Assembly: GCF_902459465.1 (NCBI RefSeq)
Contig: NC_047065.1
Location: 9,968,170 to 10,032,169, forward strand
Direction: 5' to 3'
DNA from: Asterias rubens
Lineage: Eukaryota; Echinodermata; Asteroidea; Forcipulatida; Asteriidae
Length of the DNA: 64,000 bases
The translations under genes and the position numbers were made by a program. The notes beneath the pieces are model-generated. The model did not search any database. It had not been told where the DNA came from and saw only the letters and a program-made list of their open reading frames with translations. This document shows, one piece after another, positions 47,830 through 60,400 of this stretch; within the stretch, counting starts at the first letter, position 1, and the number at the start of each line of letters is the position of its first letter.

Positions 47830-49102
47830 CCTTTATGTGCTTCCTTCACAGATGGACAAACAATGATGTGATGTTCTTAACTTTAAACAAAGAACAAATA
47901 AAATTCTCAAATGTAGCTTTAGACAAGCTTAATCAGCATTGAATTGCTAAATTGTTGATACCTGGGAAATAGATTTGTTTTAGAATAGCAATTTATAGGA
48001 CATACTATTAAACTTTCTGCCTCTAGGCTATGTTTTCCCGCTGAAAAGTGAAAGATACATGTACATTGTAAAGTTCTTACTGAAGAATGTTTAATCGGAC
48101 GGCAGTTACATTTTGGATGACATTAAGTTGATAAATCTAAAATATTTTGGGAGTCATTCCTCATTAAGAAAATATTATAATATTTGGTGCAATTTTGTTT
48201 TCATAAATTGAAACTCAAAAGCCTAAAAGAAGTCCAATCAAGCCTCAGCAGAAATCATTCATAAGTTGGATGCTATGAATTAATTTCCAAATTAATAATT
48301 TCCGCAATTAGTAGACAGTTCATTTCCAAACATGTGAAATACACCTTCGTACGAGTTGGTCATGTTGGGAGAACTTGGGGCACAAGTTGACCAATTAGTG
48401 TACGAGTTGGCAGGCGTTTGAGCATGTTGAGTTGGCATGCTGCGTAATAAGCAAGATGACCTGTTTTCGGCTACCCCCATCATCATAAAATGTCAGAAAA
48501 TTATCAAATTAAGCATACAAACTACTCTAAACAATAACAATAAGTTAATAACATTTAAAACTAACAAAATATACAAAACAGTTGTCCATCCTTATTAAAC
48601 AAATAATTAGGCCCTACCTAAATATAAAAATTATACAAATAAGGGGCTGTTCATAATTGTTGATGTTTTAAAATTTCTTTTCCAAAGATTTTTGACCCAC
48701 CCAACCACCCCCAATTTCGATTATAAAAACATTGATTTGTTTATGCAGTATTACAAATAAAACTACACGTTGTTTGCATGTAATTTTACTTGTAATACAT
48801 GTATATGTGCCCGGGGCCAGTAAACTAATTGACGAAGAATTTCCCAATGGCGTAGCTGTACGGGCGAGTCACTTTCCGGAAACCTTTCCATTGCTGTTGA
48901 GCAGTTGAAAAAGCCGTTTCTTTCGGATTTCTTGAGAGCAAGCAAGAAGCACAAACAAACCTCTCTCGTATAGTGAACAGGGAGTTTTCGTGATCAACGA
49001 TTGTTGTGCCCAAAAACTGTGTAGATCGGTCGATATGTCGAATTTGACGTCCATGGTGGCAGCCATGTAATGTTTATCGTGGTTGAAAAGCTTGGATTCC
49101 AG

Positions 49103-49394
49103 GATAGAGTTATATATAAGAACTAGAGGGCGCACTGGCCTATATACGTGCTCCGGCATGTGCGCAGGTGGCCATTTTCTAAGTTGACAAAACTGGCATA
49201 TCATAGCGTGTGTTTGTGCGGCCATTTTGTAAGTTGAACAAACAGCATCGCGTGAGCGTTCAATAAAAAAAAACTCAAATGTGTTTTTCATATTCAACGC
49301 GCGTGCAGAATGACGCGCTTGTCATCTTGCGGTCCCGTGCATTTGTGCACGAAGCATCACTCGTGCGCCCTCTAGTTCTTATATATAACTCTAT
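49103..49394. mobile_element. MITE with TATATATAAGAACTAGAGGG ends
   Basis: ATAGAGTTATATATAAGAAC and TAGAGGGCGCAC at the left pair with GTGCGCCCTCTAGTTCTTAT and ATATAACTCTAT at the right, about 32 bp of inverted repeat. TGGATTCCAG occurs just outside both ends. The inner part has GCCATTTT.TAAGTTG words repeated twice. It is non-coding and lies upstream of Aurora. Confidence 0.75.
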
Positions 49395-50159
49395 GGATTC
49401 CAGTCAACTCGACCACCACTGCTTGCCAACTCGATTCCGACCAACTCGACCGTTTACCTGCTCGATCGTTGTTCTAAACTCGACTGTTGTGCTTTCAACT
49501 TAAAAGCTCAACTCGAATAGAAAAGTCAACTCGTCTGTTGTGCAGCGGCCCGTCCGCATATTTTTTTTCCATGACGAATGTGTGCACACATTTTATTACT
49601 CGTTTGTCCTGCTCACCCGGATGCGATCTACCCACGTTTATCCTAGGGGAAAAAAAATACGCGGCTAGTCTGGTTCCCAGACCCAAAAATCTCCGACTAG
49701 GCTCTGTCGAATTTAGGGTACGGTATCACCCAAAATCACGTGACCAAAAAGGAGGAATTCCTCCTCTTTCGAAGTTATCCGAAATGTTCCGAACGTGTTG
49801 TCGTTAACATTTGGACAGTATCGTTGATGTTCGGTACGGACTCGTAATGTCAGTCCTGTCGGCCGTAGATCCAGGAGTTTTTATGCCAGTTATTGCCAAT
49901 GCAGGCGTTGTGCCTAAATAAAGCGTTTGCAAAGCGATGCGACAAGTTAAAAATATATAAACCTGGGAAATCGCTCCGGGATCTGGTAAGTTTTTGTCCT
50001 TTTTCGTCAAAAATATTTTTTCAAAGGTGTTTTTACTTGAGTGTTCATTAGACATTGATTGAGGATTAAGTTTCATGATTTTTAAAAGTGGTAAAAATGG
50101 GGCAAAATCTGGTGACTAGCTGTCGAAATTGCGTGTTGAACCAGATTGTAATTAATTGA

Positions 50160-51449
50160 CGATCAAAATAATCTCGTAACCCTCCGGCCTGGTGGCCGTT
50201 TGGAGGAGGGTTACGTTATCGCAACTAGTAATACGTGCAGACATGGTTTACCTGGAGATGACCCCCGACCCCGACAAGCTGCGTCATGCTCTATTTTTAA
50301 CCGTGGGTGATACCTGACCTAAGATTTTTAACAAGAGACGTTGGTACCCAGGCAAGTCAAACTTTGCTTTTTTATTCCTATTTACTAACTTTTTTATGAA
50401 AAGTGAATTTCGATTTTCAATTATTTACCTTGACTGAGGCTTGGCCCACCCCCACCCACTAACTCGAGAAAAAAAAACCCGAAATTTAAAAAACATCGAC
50501 AATTATGAATGGCCCCTAAAGCCCTAAACAAACTTTAATTAAAAGAGAAAGAAAAAAAAGAGGTAAACTTGTCCAAGCATGGAGCGAGTTGTCCGAACGG
50601 ACGAGTTGTCCGACTCTGACATTCAAACATTTTTACAAATAACAATTACATTTTGTTCCTCCGCCACACGGCACGGATCCAGTGCACGTCAACGTTCACC
50701 ACAGAAAGCATCAGAAACACGGTCAAACTCGAGTTACCCGTTGAACTACAACATACTATTATAGACTACATTTAAAATTATGACATAAAATGAATTAACC
50801 CAAAAAACAATTCCTATGTGTCCAACGTCCGATTCACGATCAGGTCAATGATGAGCAAGACTTTTTTTTAAATTAAAACGTAAAAACAAATCAGACAGGT
50901 TCATTTTTCAACGGAATAAAACATATACACATCTCCTGTATTTCCTTCCGGAGAATCTTATATAGTTAATATATGATATCTTACCGAAAAAAGGGTAAAT
51001 AAAAGCAATTACTCTTGGACCAAACTGTGTTGAAATCAGAGATCCGACGTCCAGTACGTGAGCTGCATGAAATCCAAGTGTGTACCTTTTAAATTCGAAA
51101 CGCAAAGTGAGGCTCTTGATTGGCCATTATGAGATGCCGCTCCCTTTGAATATTCATGAGGTTCAAGTGACTCTTTATTTTAAGTTATAAAAGTATAGTT
51201 TGTTAAACAATATTTTTGATCTAACAAAAATATGAATTAATTATCAGTTATTTTAAACTTAGTATTAAGGTTATTTTCAAATGAAAAAAAAAAGCCTTTT
51301 ATTTGCTAATAAAATAAAAACTACGACGAATTTAATCGTGTATCAGGTGATCAAACCACGTGATTATGTTTCGTGCGCGGCGACCTCGCGGTTGTGTTGT
51401 TGTTGACTGCAGTGTAGTGGCTCTCCTGCTGATGCGGAAGACTGTCAAC
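50160..51449. promoter_or_regulatory. Intergenic control region between Aurora and GALNS
   Basis: This stretch separates the divergent Aurora and GALNS genes. On the minus strand a CCAAT box (complement of ATTGG at 51119-51123) is followed about 20 bp later by TTTCGAATTTAAA (51087-51100). CCAAT followed by a TTTGAA/TTTAAA-like CHR element is a layout known from mitotic gene promoters. The match is suggestive only. No mapped start site is available. Confidence 0.3.
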
Positions 51450-54400
51450 ATGGCTCGAAAATGCATGTTTTTCGTCCATTTCTTCATGTGGCTGAGTGTA
51501 GTAGACTCAGCATCTCAAAAACCAAATATTATTATTATGATGATGGATGATGTAAGTCAATATTTATTTGGGAATCCTTTATCATCATATCAATCATTAA
51601 TCAATCACATTCAATTCATTCATGGAGTATTCCTCCATCATCATGACCATGATCATGATGACCTCCATGTATTAAATTACCTAAGTTATCTATTTATTAT
51701 TCATAAATACCTCAGACAGTTTCGCTATTCCTATTGGTGGGGAGCAGGTCATGTGGGTGTGTATAAACCTGGAAAAGTTTCCGTATGGCGCCACCACTTT
51801 TTCATTCCAAATAAAATAATATACTATATATTTACCTGATTGATATATCCCTTTTTGTAAAAATGAGTGAAAAAGTGGTGGCGCCATACGGAAAGTTATC
51901 CAGCTGTTTTAACGGCTCCGCTTTACTATCGGTCTCATCACTGTCGCCACTACAGCCCACCTTCGATACATGTCTTTAACGCTAAGTTTTCAAAGGTCGC
52001 AAACTGCGTGGTAGTTTGATTGCAAATTTCTCCCATTTAAAAAAGTCCATTTAACTACCAAGTACCTCATTTTATTCCTTACATTTGTGGAATTACTATG
52101 ACACATAACAGGGCTTACTAAATGATGACTTTGTCCAGATGTGATGATTTGAAAATTGGTCCAAAAAAACGTGTACAAAAATTACATTTAACGTGACATG
52201 TTCCCCTCATGTTGGACGTGAGAAGTCAGGGCACCAGGCAAATCGTGCGAGTCATGAATATCCGTTATCCAAGAGGTAATGTCACGTGACACAGTATGGC
52301 TACGCTGATTTACCAATTTGCGTGGTGTACAAAGTAAATATGAATATGTATGACGTTGTGCGATGGTAGTTTCCAGATACAGCGCATCGCTACCAGAGAT
52401 GCCAAGTCCAGAGGCCAGCTATCCGTAAGCTTTTTCATAGCTCACCCCCCCCCACCCCCCCACCCCCGAAAAAAACAAATGGCAGTTTAAGAAGGCCTTT
52501 CAATTTTTTTTTAAATAAAATAAACAAAATTGCAGAAATTTAAATGTGGACAAAAAAGTGTTCCAAAATGCATCAAAAACCTCATCAGAATAATTATAAC
52601 TCACATGAGGTACACAGGAGATGTTGATGGTTAATGTGGAGGTACGATTGTGTCAGATTATTTCCTTCCAAAATAAAAAAATCTACTAAAAATTATGTCC
52701 AAAATCCTCCCCTCACTTCTTCTGCCTGTTGTGTCTTCGCTAGTGGAGCGCATTTAACGAACTTGCTAAACGAATCGGGAAAAACTTGTGCACAGTAAGC
52801 GTTTTGCGTTCTGCCGAAATTTAGCTGAACCTGCTGGGAGAGCAAAAGCATGCGCAATCTGCAAATTTGCGCTCTGTTTGTACGGCAGCTCAAGTTGATG
52901 ATTCTGATAAACTGCGTATAATCTGAAGATTGTGTAAAAAACATAGTAGATTGCATTTTTTGTACACACGAGCGCGATTTGGCAATGCATTGTCGTTAAT
53001 TTTTATTTTTTTCCCGGTCTGGCCCCAATGCGTGAGAAAATGGTTGCTGAGCGTGAGACAGAGCCTAAATGCGCGAGTCTCACACCTAATGCATGAGACT
53101 TGGTAGGTCTGCGCTACGTCACCTTACACATATTCAGTTGTTACTGTACACGCACATAAGCCTAGCAATCATGACGTCACCTTATGGATATTCATGACTT
53201 CCAAGATTTGCCGGGTGCCCACGGTCAACAGGGAGGAGAATCATTAAAACATGGCGGCGCCCAAGAACATGTCACGTTAAATGTAATTTTTGTACACGAT
53301 TTTTTGGACCAATTTTCAAATCATCACATCTGGACAAAGTCATCATTTAGTAAGCCCTGTTATGTGTCATAGTAATTCCACAAATGTAAGGAATAAAATG
53401 AGGTATGTTGGAGTAGTATAGGCCTTTTTTAAATGGGAGAAATTTGCAGTCAAACTACCACGCATTTTGCGACATGTATCGAAGGTGGGCTGTCATGGTG
53501 ACAGTGACGAGACCGATGTTAAAACAGCTCAACAAGGTGGGCTACACGCGACCTTGCACCTGTTCTTATAAATAAGACAGTTTCTTCATTCCTATTATAG
53601 ACCTTATGCACATGACGTCATTTCAGTAGGGCGCCCTCACCTAGAGGTCAAAAGGAGGTTGTTCATTGGCCAATCCTGTGCGCAGCGCATACAAATCTGT
53701 GCGTTTCGATTGTGTCGTCACCGTTTTTCCACTAAGATGGCCATTGGATGACGTCAATGCAAGGTCCATTGTTGGTCGAGAGCAACGGCTGAAACAGTTG
53801 TGGTGCCTCATCACGCGATCAATACGCGCGAAACGCACAGCATTCCCTAAATAAGGAGTTGTTTACCCGAGGGCAGCAGAGGACTTTACCATTTCATAGC
53901 TGGAGGGGTGTTGTGTTGAAAGAAATAATTTACCACTTTAACATTTTTGCATTTATTTTACTTTTTGACCAAAAACTGAAGATGTTTTTGACTGAAAAGG
54001 TATATATGAATGGGAATCAAAGTGTGTTGAATCGGTTTTCAACTAGTGGTTTAAACCCACCAAGGCCTGGTTCTTTATAATTTACCTCGACTTCGTCTCG
54101 GTAAAGTTATCAAGAACCAGGCCTCGTTGGGATTAAACCACTAGTTGAAAACCTCTTCACCACACATTGATTCCCTTATTAATTATGGAGGCTGGTCATC
54201 TCGCCACCTAGCAAGCTCTCCCCCTGCAAAGTCGCCCCCTAATAACCGGCTCGCCCCGAGTTGTTACAAAGTCAAAGTTGCCCCCTGACAATATTGCCTC
54301 CAAACAACGCGCCCCTAGCAAAGTCGCCCCCTGACAACAATGTCGCCCCCCTGACAACAATGTCGCCCTCAGCCAATGTCGCCCTCAGCCAATGTCGCCC

Positions 54401-57400
54401 CCTACTAGCAAAGTCGCCCCAAGAAAATAATAAAGGATTCTTTCGGTAATATAATGGCTTAATTATTGTATTGGTAGGGTAGAACTATTTCGGTTTCGTC
54501 CGACTATCGTCTCCCGTAACCTCATAGGTTTAACATCTCAATGTCTGAGGGGATGACCAGAGAATCCATTCCACAGTCTCAACAAATTTGAAAAATTATA
54601 AATTCTTATCCGTAATTCAGTCCCATACTACTCCGTTTTACCACTACACTACAGTCCCGAACTCTGCCGAACGCATCCCGAAGTCACGAGTGTTTGCATA
54701 TTATTTTTTTCTCAGGACAAACGTGGAGAATTATCTGCACACGTTCGTCCTAGAATAAAAAAACACTTGATCCGTGCTTTGTGTACAAAAACATAGACAC
54801 GCGTCTTGGAACCAGACGTCTGATTCCCAGACGGGTGTCCATATGTTTTGTACACAAAGCATGGATCGAGTGTTGTTTTTTTCTAGGACGAACGTGTGCA
54901 GATAATTCTCCATGTTTGTCCTGGGAACAAAATTATATGCGCACGCTCGTCACGTGTCGTGACTTCGCAATGCGTTTGGCAGAGTCCGGGGACAATCAGC
55001 ATTTGTAGTGTTAGTGTAGTGGTAAAACGGAGTAGTATGGGACTGAATTACGGTAAAAATTTATAGTTAAAAAAAAAAATTGAGATTGTGGAGTGGATTC
55101 TCTGGTCGTCCCCTCAGACATTGAGAATACAAAGGACACATACATGTAGAGCCTAATTTTGGAGAGATTAAAAAAAAAGAAAGAAAGAGATTTGTGATTC
55201 CAAATATCATTGAACCATCATCGTTTTACGCGTGAGAGATATAAACCTATGAGGTTACGGGAGACGATAGCAGGACGGAACCGAAATAGTTCTAGGAGTA
55301 GGTTAGGGTTAGGGTTAATGTTTACCAGTTTTAACTATATTTTTTTACCATATAAGTATTGTAGCCTTAATTATTTTCCGAACAACATCTGGGGCGACTT
55401 TGCTAGGGGGAGACATTGGCTTGGGTCGACATTGTCACTAAGGGGGCGACTTTGCTAGTGGGCGACATTGTTTGGGGCGACATTGCCAGGGTGCGACTTT
55501 GTTGGGGGCGAGCTGTATCGCATGCTTTATTTATATTCATGTTAGTTGCACGCTGAAAATGTATCAATTTTGAAGTTACATGTGCGCGCGTGTAAACTCA
55601 TTTGTTCATAATATGGTCTTGTTTACAGCAACATGCTACATGGACGCTGAGCTCATGCGCGCGTTTTAATGCTAAAAAAACAGCTATCGTCCAATCATTT
55701 GCCTCCTTTGACCCCAGTGAGGGCGCTGAACAGACCCATTCTTTAAAAGAGTCATTGGTTACAAATATCAGTAATGTGATTAACGCACGAAAGAGAAGGA
55801 GCCATCAAAAGCTGGCCCCTGAACATGTCTGGAAGTATCGCCGAGAGAAAAGTCATAAAATTTTGTTAAGTGTAGCAATTTTTTCCGTTAAAAAGGTATT
55901 TATTAGTGGGAATAACAGTGTTCAGACCTGGTCTTCACTTTCTTCACTGCGTGGTAATGACCTTGGTTGGTGGCTGGCGCTGTTAACAAACCTCGCCTCC
56001 GGCTCGATCCGTTAAAAGGAAAGAGTGGTTTTCAATAGAAATTAATCTGATTCAAAAACTGTCTGTAACTTCAACTTAGAGTAGGGAGATTGTGAAAACT
56101 GATTTTTGTTTCATTTGTATTCCAGTTTGAGCTTCAATGGGATTTTCTGAAGCTGCTAACACCCAGTACTACTTGAAATGTTTGTTTTCACTAGTAATTA
56201 AAACTCCATTCTTCTTGACATATTAATAGATGGGTTGGGGTGACCTTGGAATCTTGGGTCAACCAGCTAAAGAGACTCCACATCTTGATCAGATGGCAGC
56301 AGAGGGAACTTTGATGACAGATTTTTATGCGGCTAACCCTCTTTGCTCACCATGTAAGTATTCCGATGCCTAGTTAAATCCCAACCTTGTCCCCAGGGTG
56401 TGTCAAGCGGTTACAAGGTATTGGATCAGATGCATATGATCCAAAATTATTGGATACGTATGCAAATTAAAATAGTCTGGCTACTTAATAGCTTGTTTGT
56501 TCATTGTTGGTTGCCGGCGGCTGGCTGAACCTACGAATATGAAACATATTATAATATTGTTAAGTCCAATCAGGGTCCAAGTAAGGAGTTTCCCTCCCAG
56601 AGTTTACTATTTTAAACATGGTTGAAAATAAAGTAAACCATGTGGACAAGGTTGGGTTCAACCCCTATTTCCCAACAATCTTAGTGTATTTTTCTAATCC
56701 TAACCCCAATCCGAAGCCCAGCAAACAGATCTCAGGTGTTTTTCCTACAGAACATACATGTAGGGTTGTCTGAACACATGGGTGTGTGAATATAGAACAG
56801 TCACCCCTCTGATGAGGGATAGGAGGGTTGTCTAAACACATAGGTGTGTGAATATAGAACAGTCACCCCTCTGATGAGGGATAGGAGGGTTGTCTAAACA
56901 CATAGGTGTGTGAATATAGAACAGTCACCCCTCTGATGAGGGATAGGAGGGTTGTCTAAACACATGGGTGTGTGAATATAGAACAGTCACCCCTCTGATG
57001 AGGGATAGGAGGGTTGTCTAAACACATGGGTGTGTGAATATAGAACAGTCACCCCTCTGATGAGGGATAGGAGGGTTGTCTAAACACATGGGTGTGTGAA
57101 TATAGAACAGTCACCCCTCTGATGAGGGATAGGAGGGTTGTCTAAACACATGGGTGTGTGAATATAGAACAGTCACCCCTCTGATGAGGGATAGGAGGGT
57201 TGTCTAAACACATGGGTGTGTGAATATAGAACAGTCACCCCTCTGATGAGGGATAGGATGTGACAAGGTTACTCTAGTCTGGTATACAATGCTTAGTTAT
57301 AACACAACACTTGTACCCCACACATGTACCCCATCCAACCCAGCAGATAAATAACATGTACTCCTCTAATTTTAATAAAATTCTTATCTTTGAGTTAATT

Positions 57401-60400
57401 TTGTGTACTTTTAAATTTGTTTCAAGTTAGGCATGTTGACAGAAATGTGCTATTTCATCAGTTTATCTTGCTTGAAGTAAAAAGTTAAATTTACTGGTAT
57501 GAATACAAAACTTTACTAAAGCTTCTATATGCTAAGTTTGATTATATTAGATTATTAATAACCGCTTTTACATGAGAGATCAAAGTGCTGAACAAGAACA
57601 GAGAAGTTAACTAGGGTGTGTTGAAAAGAATTTGCAGTTTTTTAAGATGTAGTTCTTTAAACTAGTGAGAGTTCCTGATGCTAATGGAAAAAGTGTTACA
57701 AACTTAGGGGGCCAACTTTTGATAAGAGACCGAGCGTCGAGGGATTTGTAACTCGGGGGAAGGAGTGGTGGGAAGAAGTTTGTCTTGGGAAAATCTGATT
57801 CCCGCCCTGCTCGGTTGATACACAGTTAGAAGATTACACAAGAATTGAGGAGCAAGAGTTCAGCAGCGCTGCTGGTTAGGAGTCTTTAAAATGTATGTTT
57901 TTCAGCTTGTTTTTTTTTTCAGACTTGTTGAATGATCAAGGTCCAAACTAAATATATCTCTTAAATGCATGTGAATTTTTTTCAACACTAACATATATTG
58001 CTTAAAGGTTCACTTTTCCTAACACAAAACACAATGTCCACAAATTTACATTAAACTTACACAGTTTCAAGATTATGATAGTAGAAAGCTTTCCTTGAAA
58101 TTGTACTTACTGAGGTGCTGTAGTTTTTGAGAAATGAGTAAAACAAATCACTTTTGTCTCAGTTTTAGGATGAAAAACCGTATTAACCAGTAATGCTATT
58201 ATTATGGTATAATATCAGAACTGGTTAATGGGATTTTACATGCTAAAATAATTTTCTTCTCTTTGAGACAACAATTATGTTGTGACTGTTCACTCATTTC
58301 TCAAAAACTACAGCACCTGGGAAGCTTTTCACTATCATTTTCTTCAAACCCTGTAAGTTAAATGTAAATCTGTCAAAGACCAATTTTCTCACTTGGTGTA
58401 TCCCAACATAAGCATAAAATAACAAGCCTGTGAAAATTTGAACTAAATTGGTCATCCAAGTTGCGAGAAAACGATGAGAGAAAAAACACCCTTGTTGGAC
58501 TTCTAGCTAGAAGTCTTTTATTATTATAGTGAGAAAGTACCTCCTTCTCAAAAACTACATTGCTTAAGAGGGAGCCGTTTCCCACAATGTTTTATACTAT
58601 CAATAGCTCTCCAATGGTCGTTACCAAGTCAGTTTTTAAGTTAATGTTTATTTTTAGTAATTACCAAACATGTACCTTTCCTTTAAGAGAACTGGATTAC
58701 CAGATACAGTACAGAAAAACCTAATAACATGTGTTGTATTTCAATCCACAGCACGTGCTGCTCTTCTGAGTGGGAGGCTTCCAATTCGAAATGGTTTCTA
58801 CACGACCAATCAGCATGCTCGTAATGCGTATGTGCCACAGTTTCTTGATGGTGGGATTCAAGATGGTGAAGTTCTATTGCCAGAACTTTTACGCACAGTT
58901 GGATATAAGAGCAAGATTATTGGCAAATGGTTTGTACAATAACACTCTATGCCCTAACTCATTCTGTATATTGACCATGTTGTATTGAAAATTATACTAT
59001 TACCCCAAATTTTGAGGAAAAAAAGATGAATCCTGTCATTCTAAAAATTTAAAAATGTAATTGTCCTGTCATTCTAAAAATTTAAAAATGTAATTGTTTG
59101 AACAAAATAATCCTGTTGTTCCTCCCCCGCCAATATTGTTTTTTTTTTAATCTGAAGATGAGAAGAAAATATTCCTGCTAATTATCATGTAACACATGCA
59201 TACAAAAAAAGGATAAATTGTGGCTTTTTCAACACAATCAGTGATCAAAAAGTGAAACATCATAACTTTTGTGGAAGTGTCGTGGCCGAGCAGTTAAGAG
59301 CACCAAATTCAAACTCCTGTGTTTCTGATAAGCAGAGTGTGGGTTTGAGCCCCAGTTGTGACACTTGTGTCCTTCGTCTTTCGAATTGGATGTGAAGCAG
59401 TTGGTCCCTTGTGTTGTGTAATGCGCACTTAGAACCCAGTGCACTTTATCAGAAAGATAAGGGGTTCGCCCTGTGTTTCTGGCTGGATTTGCTGCATATG
59501 CGTCACAACACCCTGTGAGTAATTTCATGGTGCTAAGAATAAGGTCTCATAATTCAAACGTAGTCCCACATACCTTGCAGAATATGCTGTATGTTAAAGG
59601 CAGTGGAAGCTATTGGTATTTACTATAAAAACAATTATTAGCATAAAACCTTACTCGGTAACGAGTAATGGGGAGCTGATAGTTTAAAACATTGTGAGAT
59701 CTCCTCCCTCTGAAGTAACGTAGTTTTCGAGAAAAAAGTATTTTCCACAAATTTTATTTTGAGACCTCAGATTTAGAATTTGAGGTCTCGAAATCAATTA
59801 TCTGAAAGCACACAACTTCGTGTGACAAGGGTGTTTTTTCATTATTATTACCTTGCAATGATGACCAGTTGAGCTCAGATTTTCACAGGTTTGTATGCAT
59901 ATGTTGGAATTTACCAAGTGAGAAGACTGGTCTTTGACAATTACCAATAGTGTCTTTAAAGCGCCTTGAGCATCACTGAGTGACGGACATGCGCGCTATA
60001 TGAGAAGTCACTTGTATTAAATCAGAATGTTAAGTCCAACATTTTTCTGGCCTCAAGTTTTATTATAAAGAACCTCAAAAACGAGAAATTATAGTTAACA
60101 TTTTTGTTACTAACTAGTAGTAAATCAGAATGGTAGGTCAAACATTTTTCCGGCATCAAGTTTTATATTATAAAGAACTTAAAAAACAAGAAACTATAGA
60201 CGATGTGACGTATGTTTACATTCAAACCGCCCTCTGTTGAAAAAACACTGTATCGTCATGTTTTGCCGGGCAAAAAGACTTGTAGTCATGGTAAGATTGC
60301 ATACACTTTCTAGCTGGCTGCCAAAACACAGAAGGTTTTGCCCGGCGGTATGCGCGCTCATGTTATGGTTTTCGTGTGACGTCACAGGTCACATCGTCTA

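Noticed and set aside
49486-49807. 106-codon plus-strand gene
   Set aside because: No domain; the underlying DNA contains short inverted repeats (CCGCATATTTTTTTTCC with its near-complement at 49650) and no splice signals with matching phase.
55300-55317. Interstitial telomere tract
   Set aside because: Only about two TTAGGG units inside a foldback arm; too short to call a telomeric repeat.
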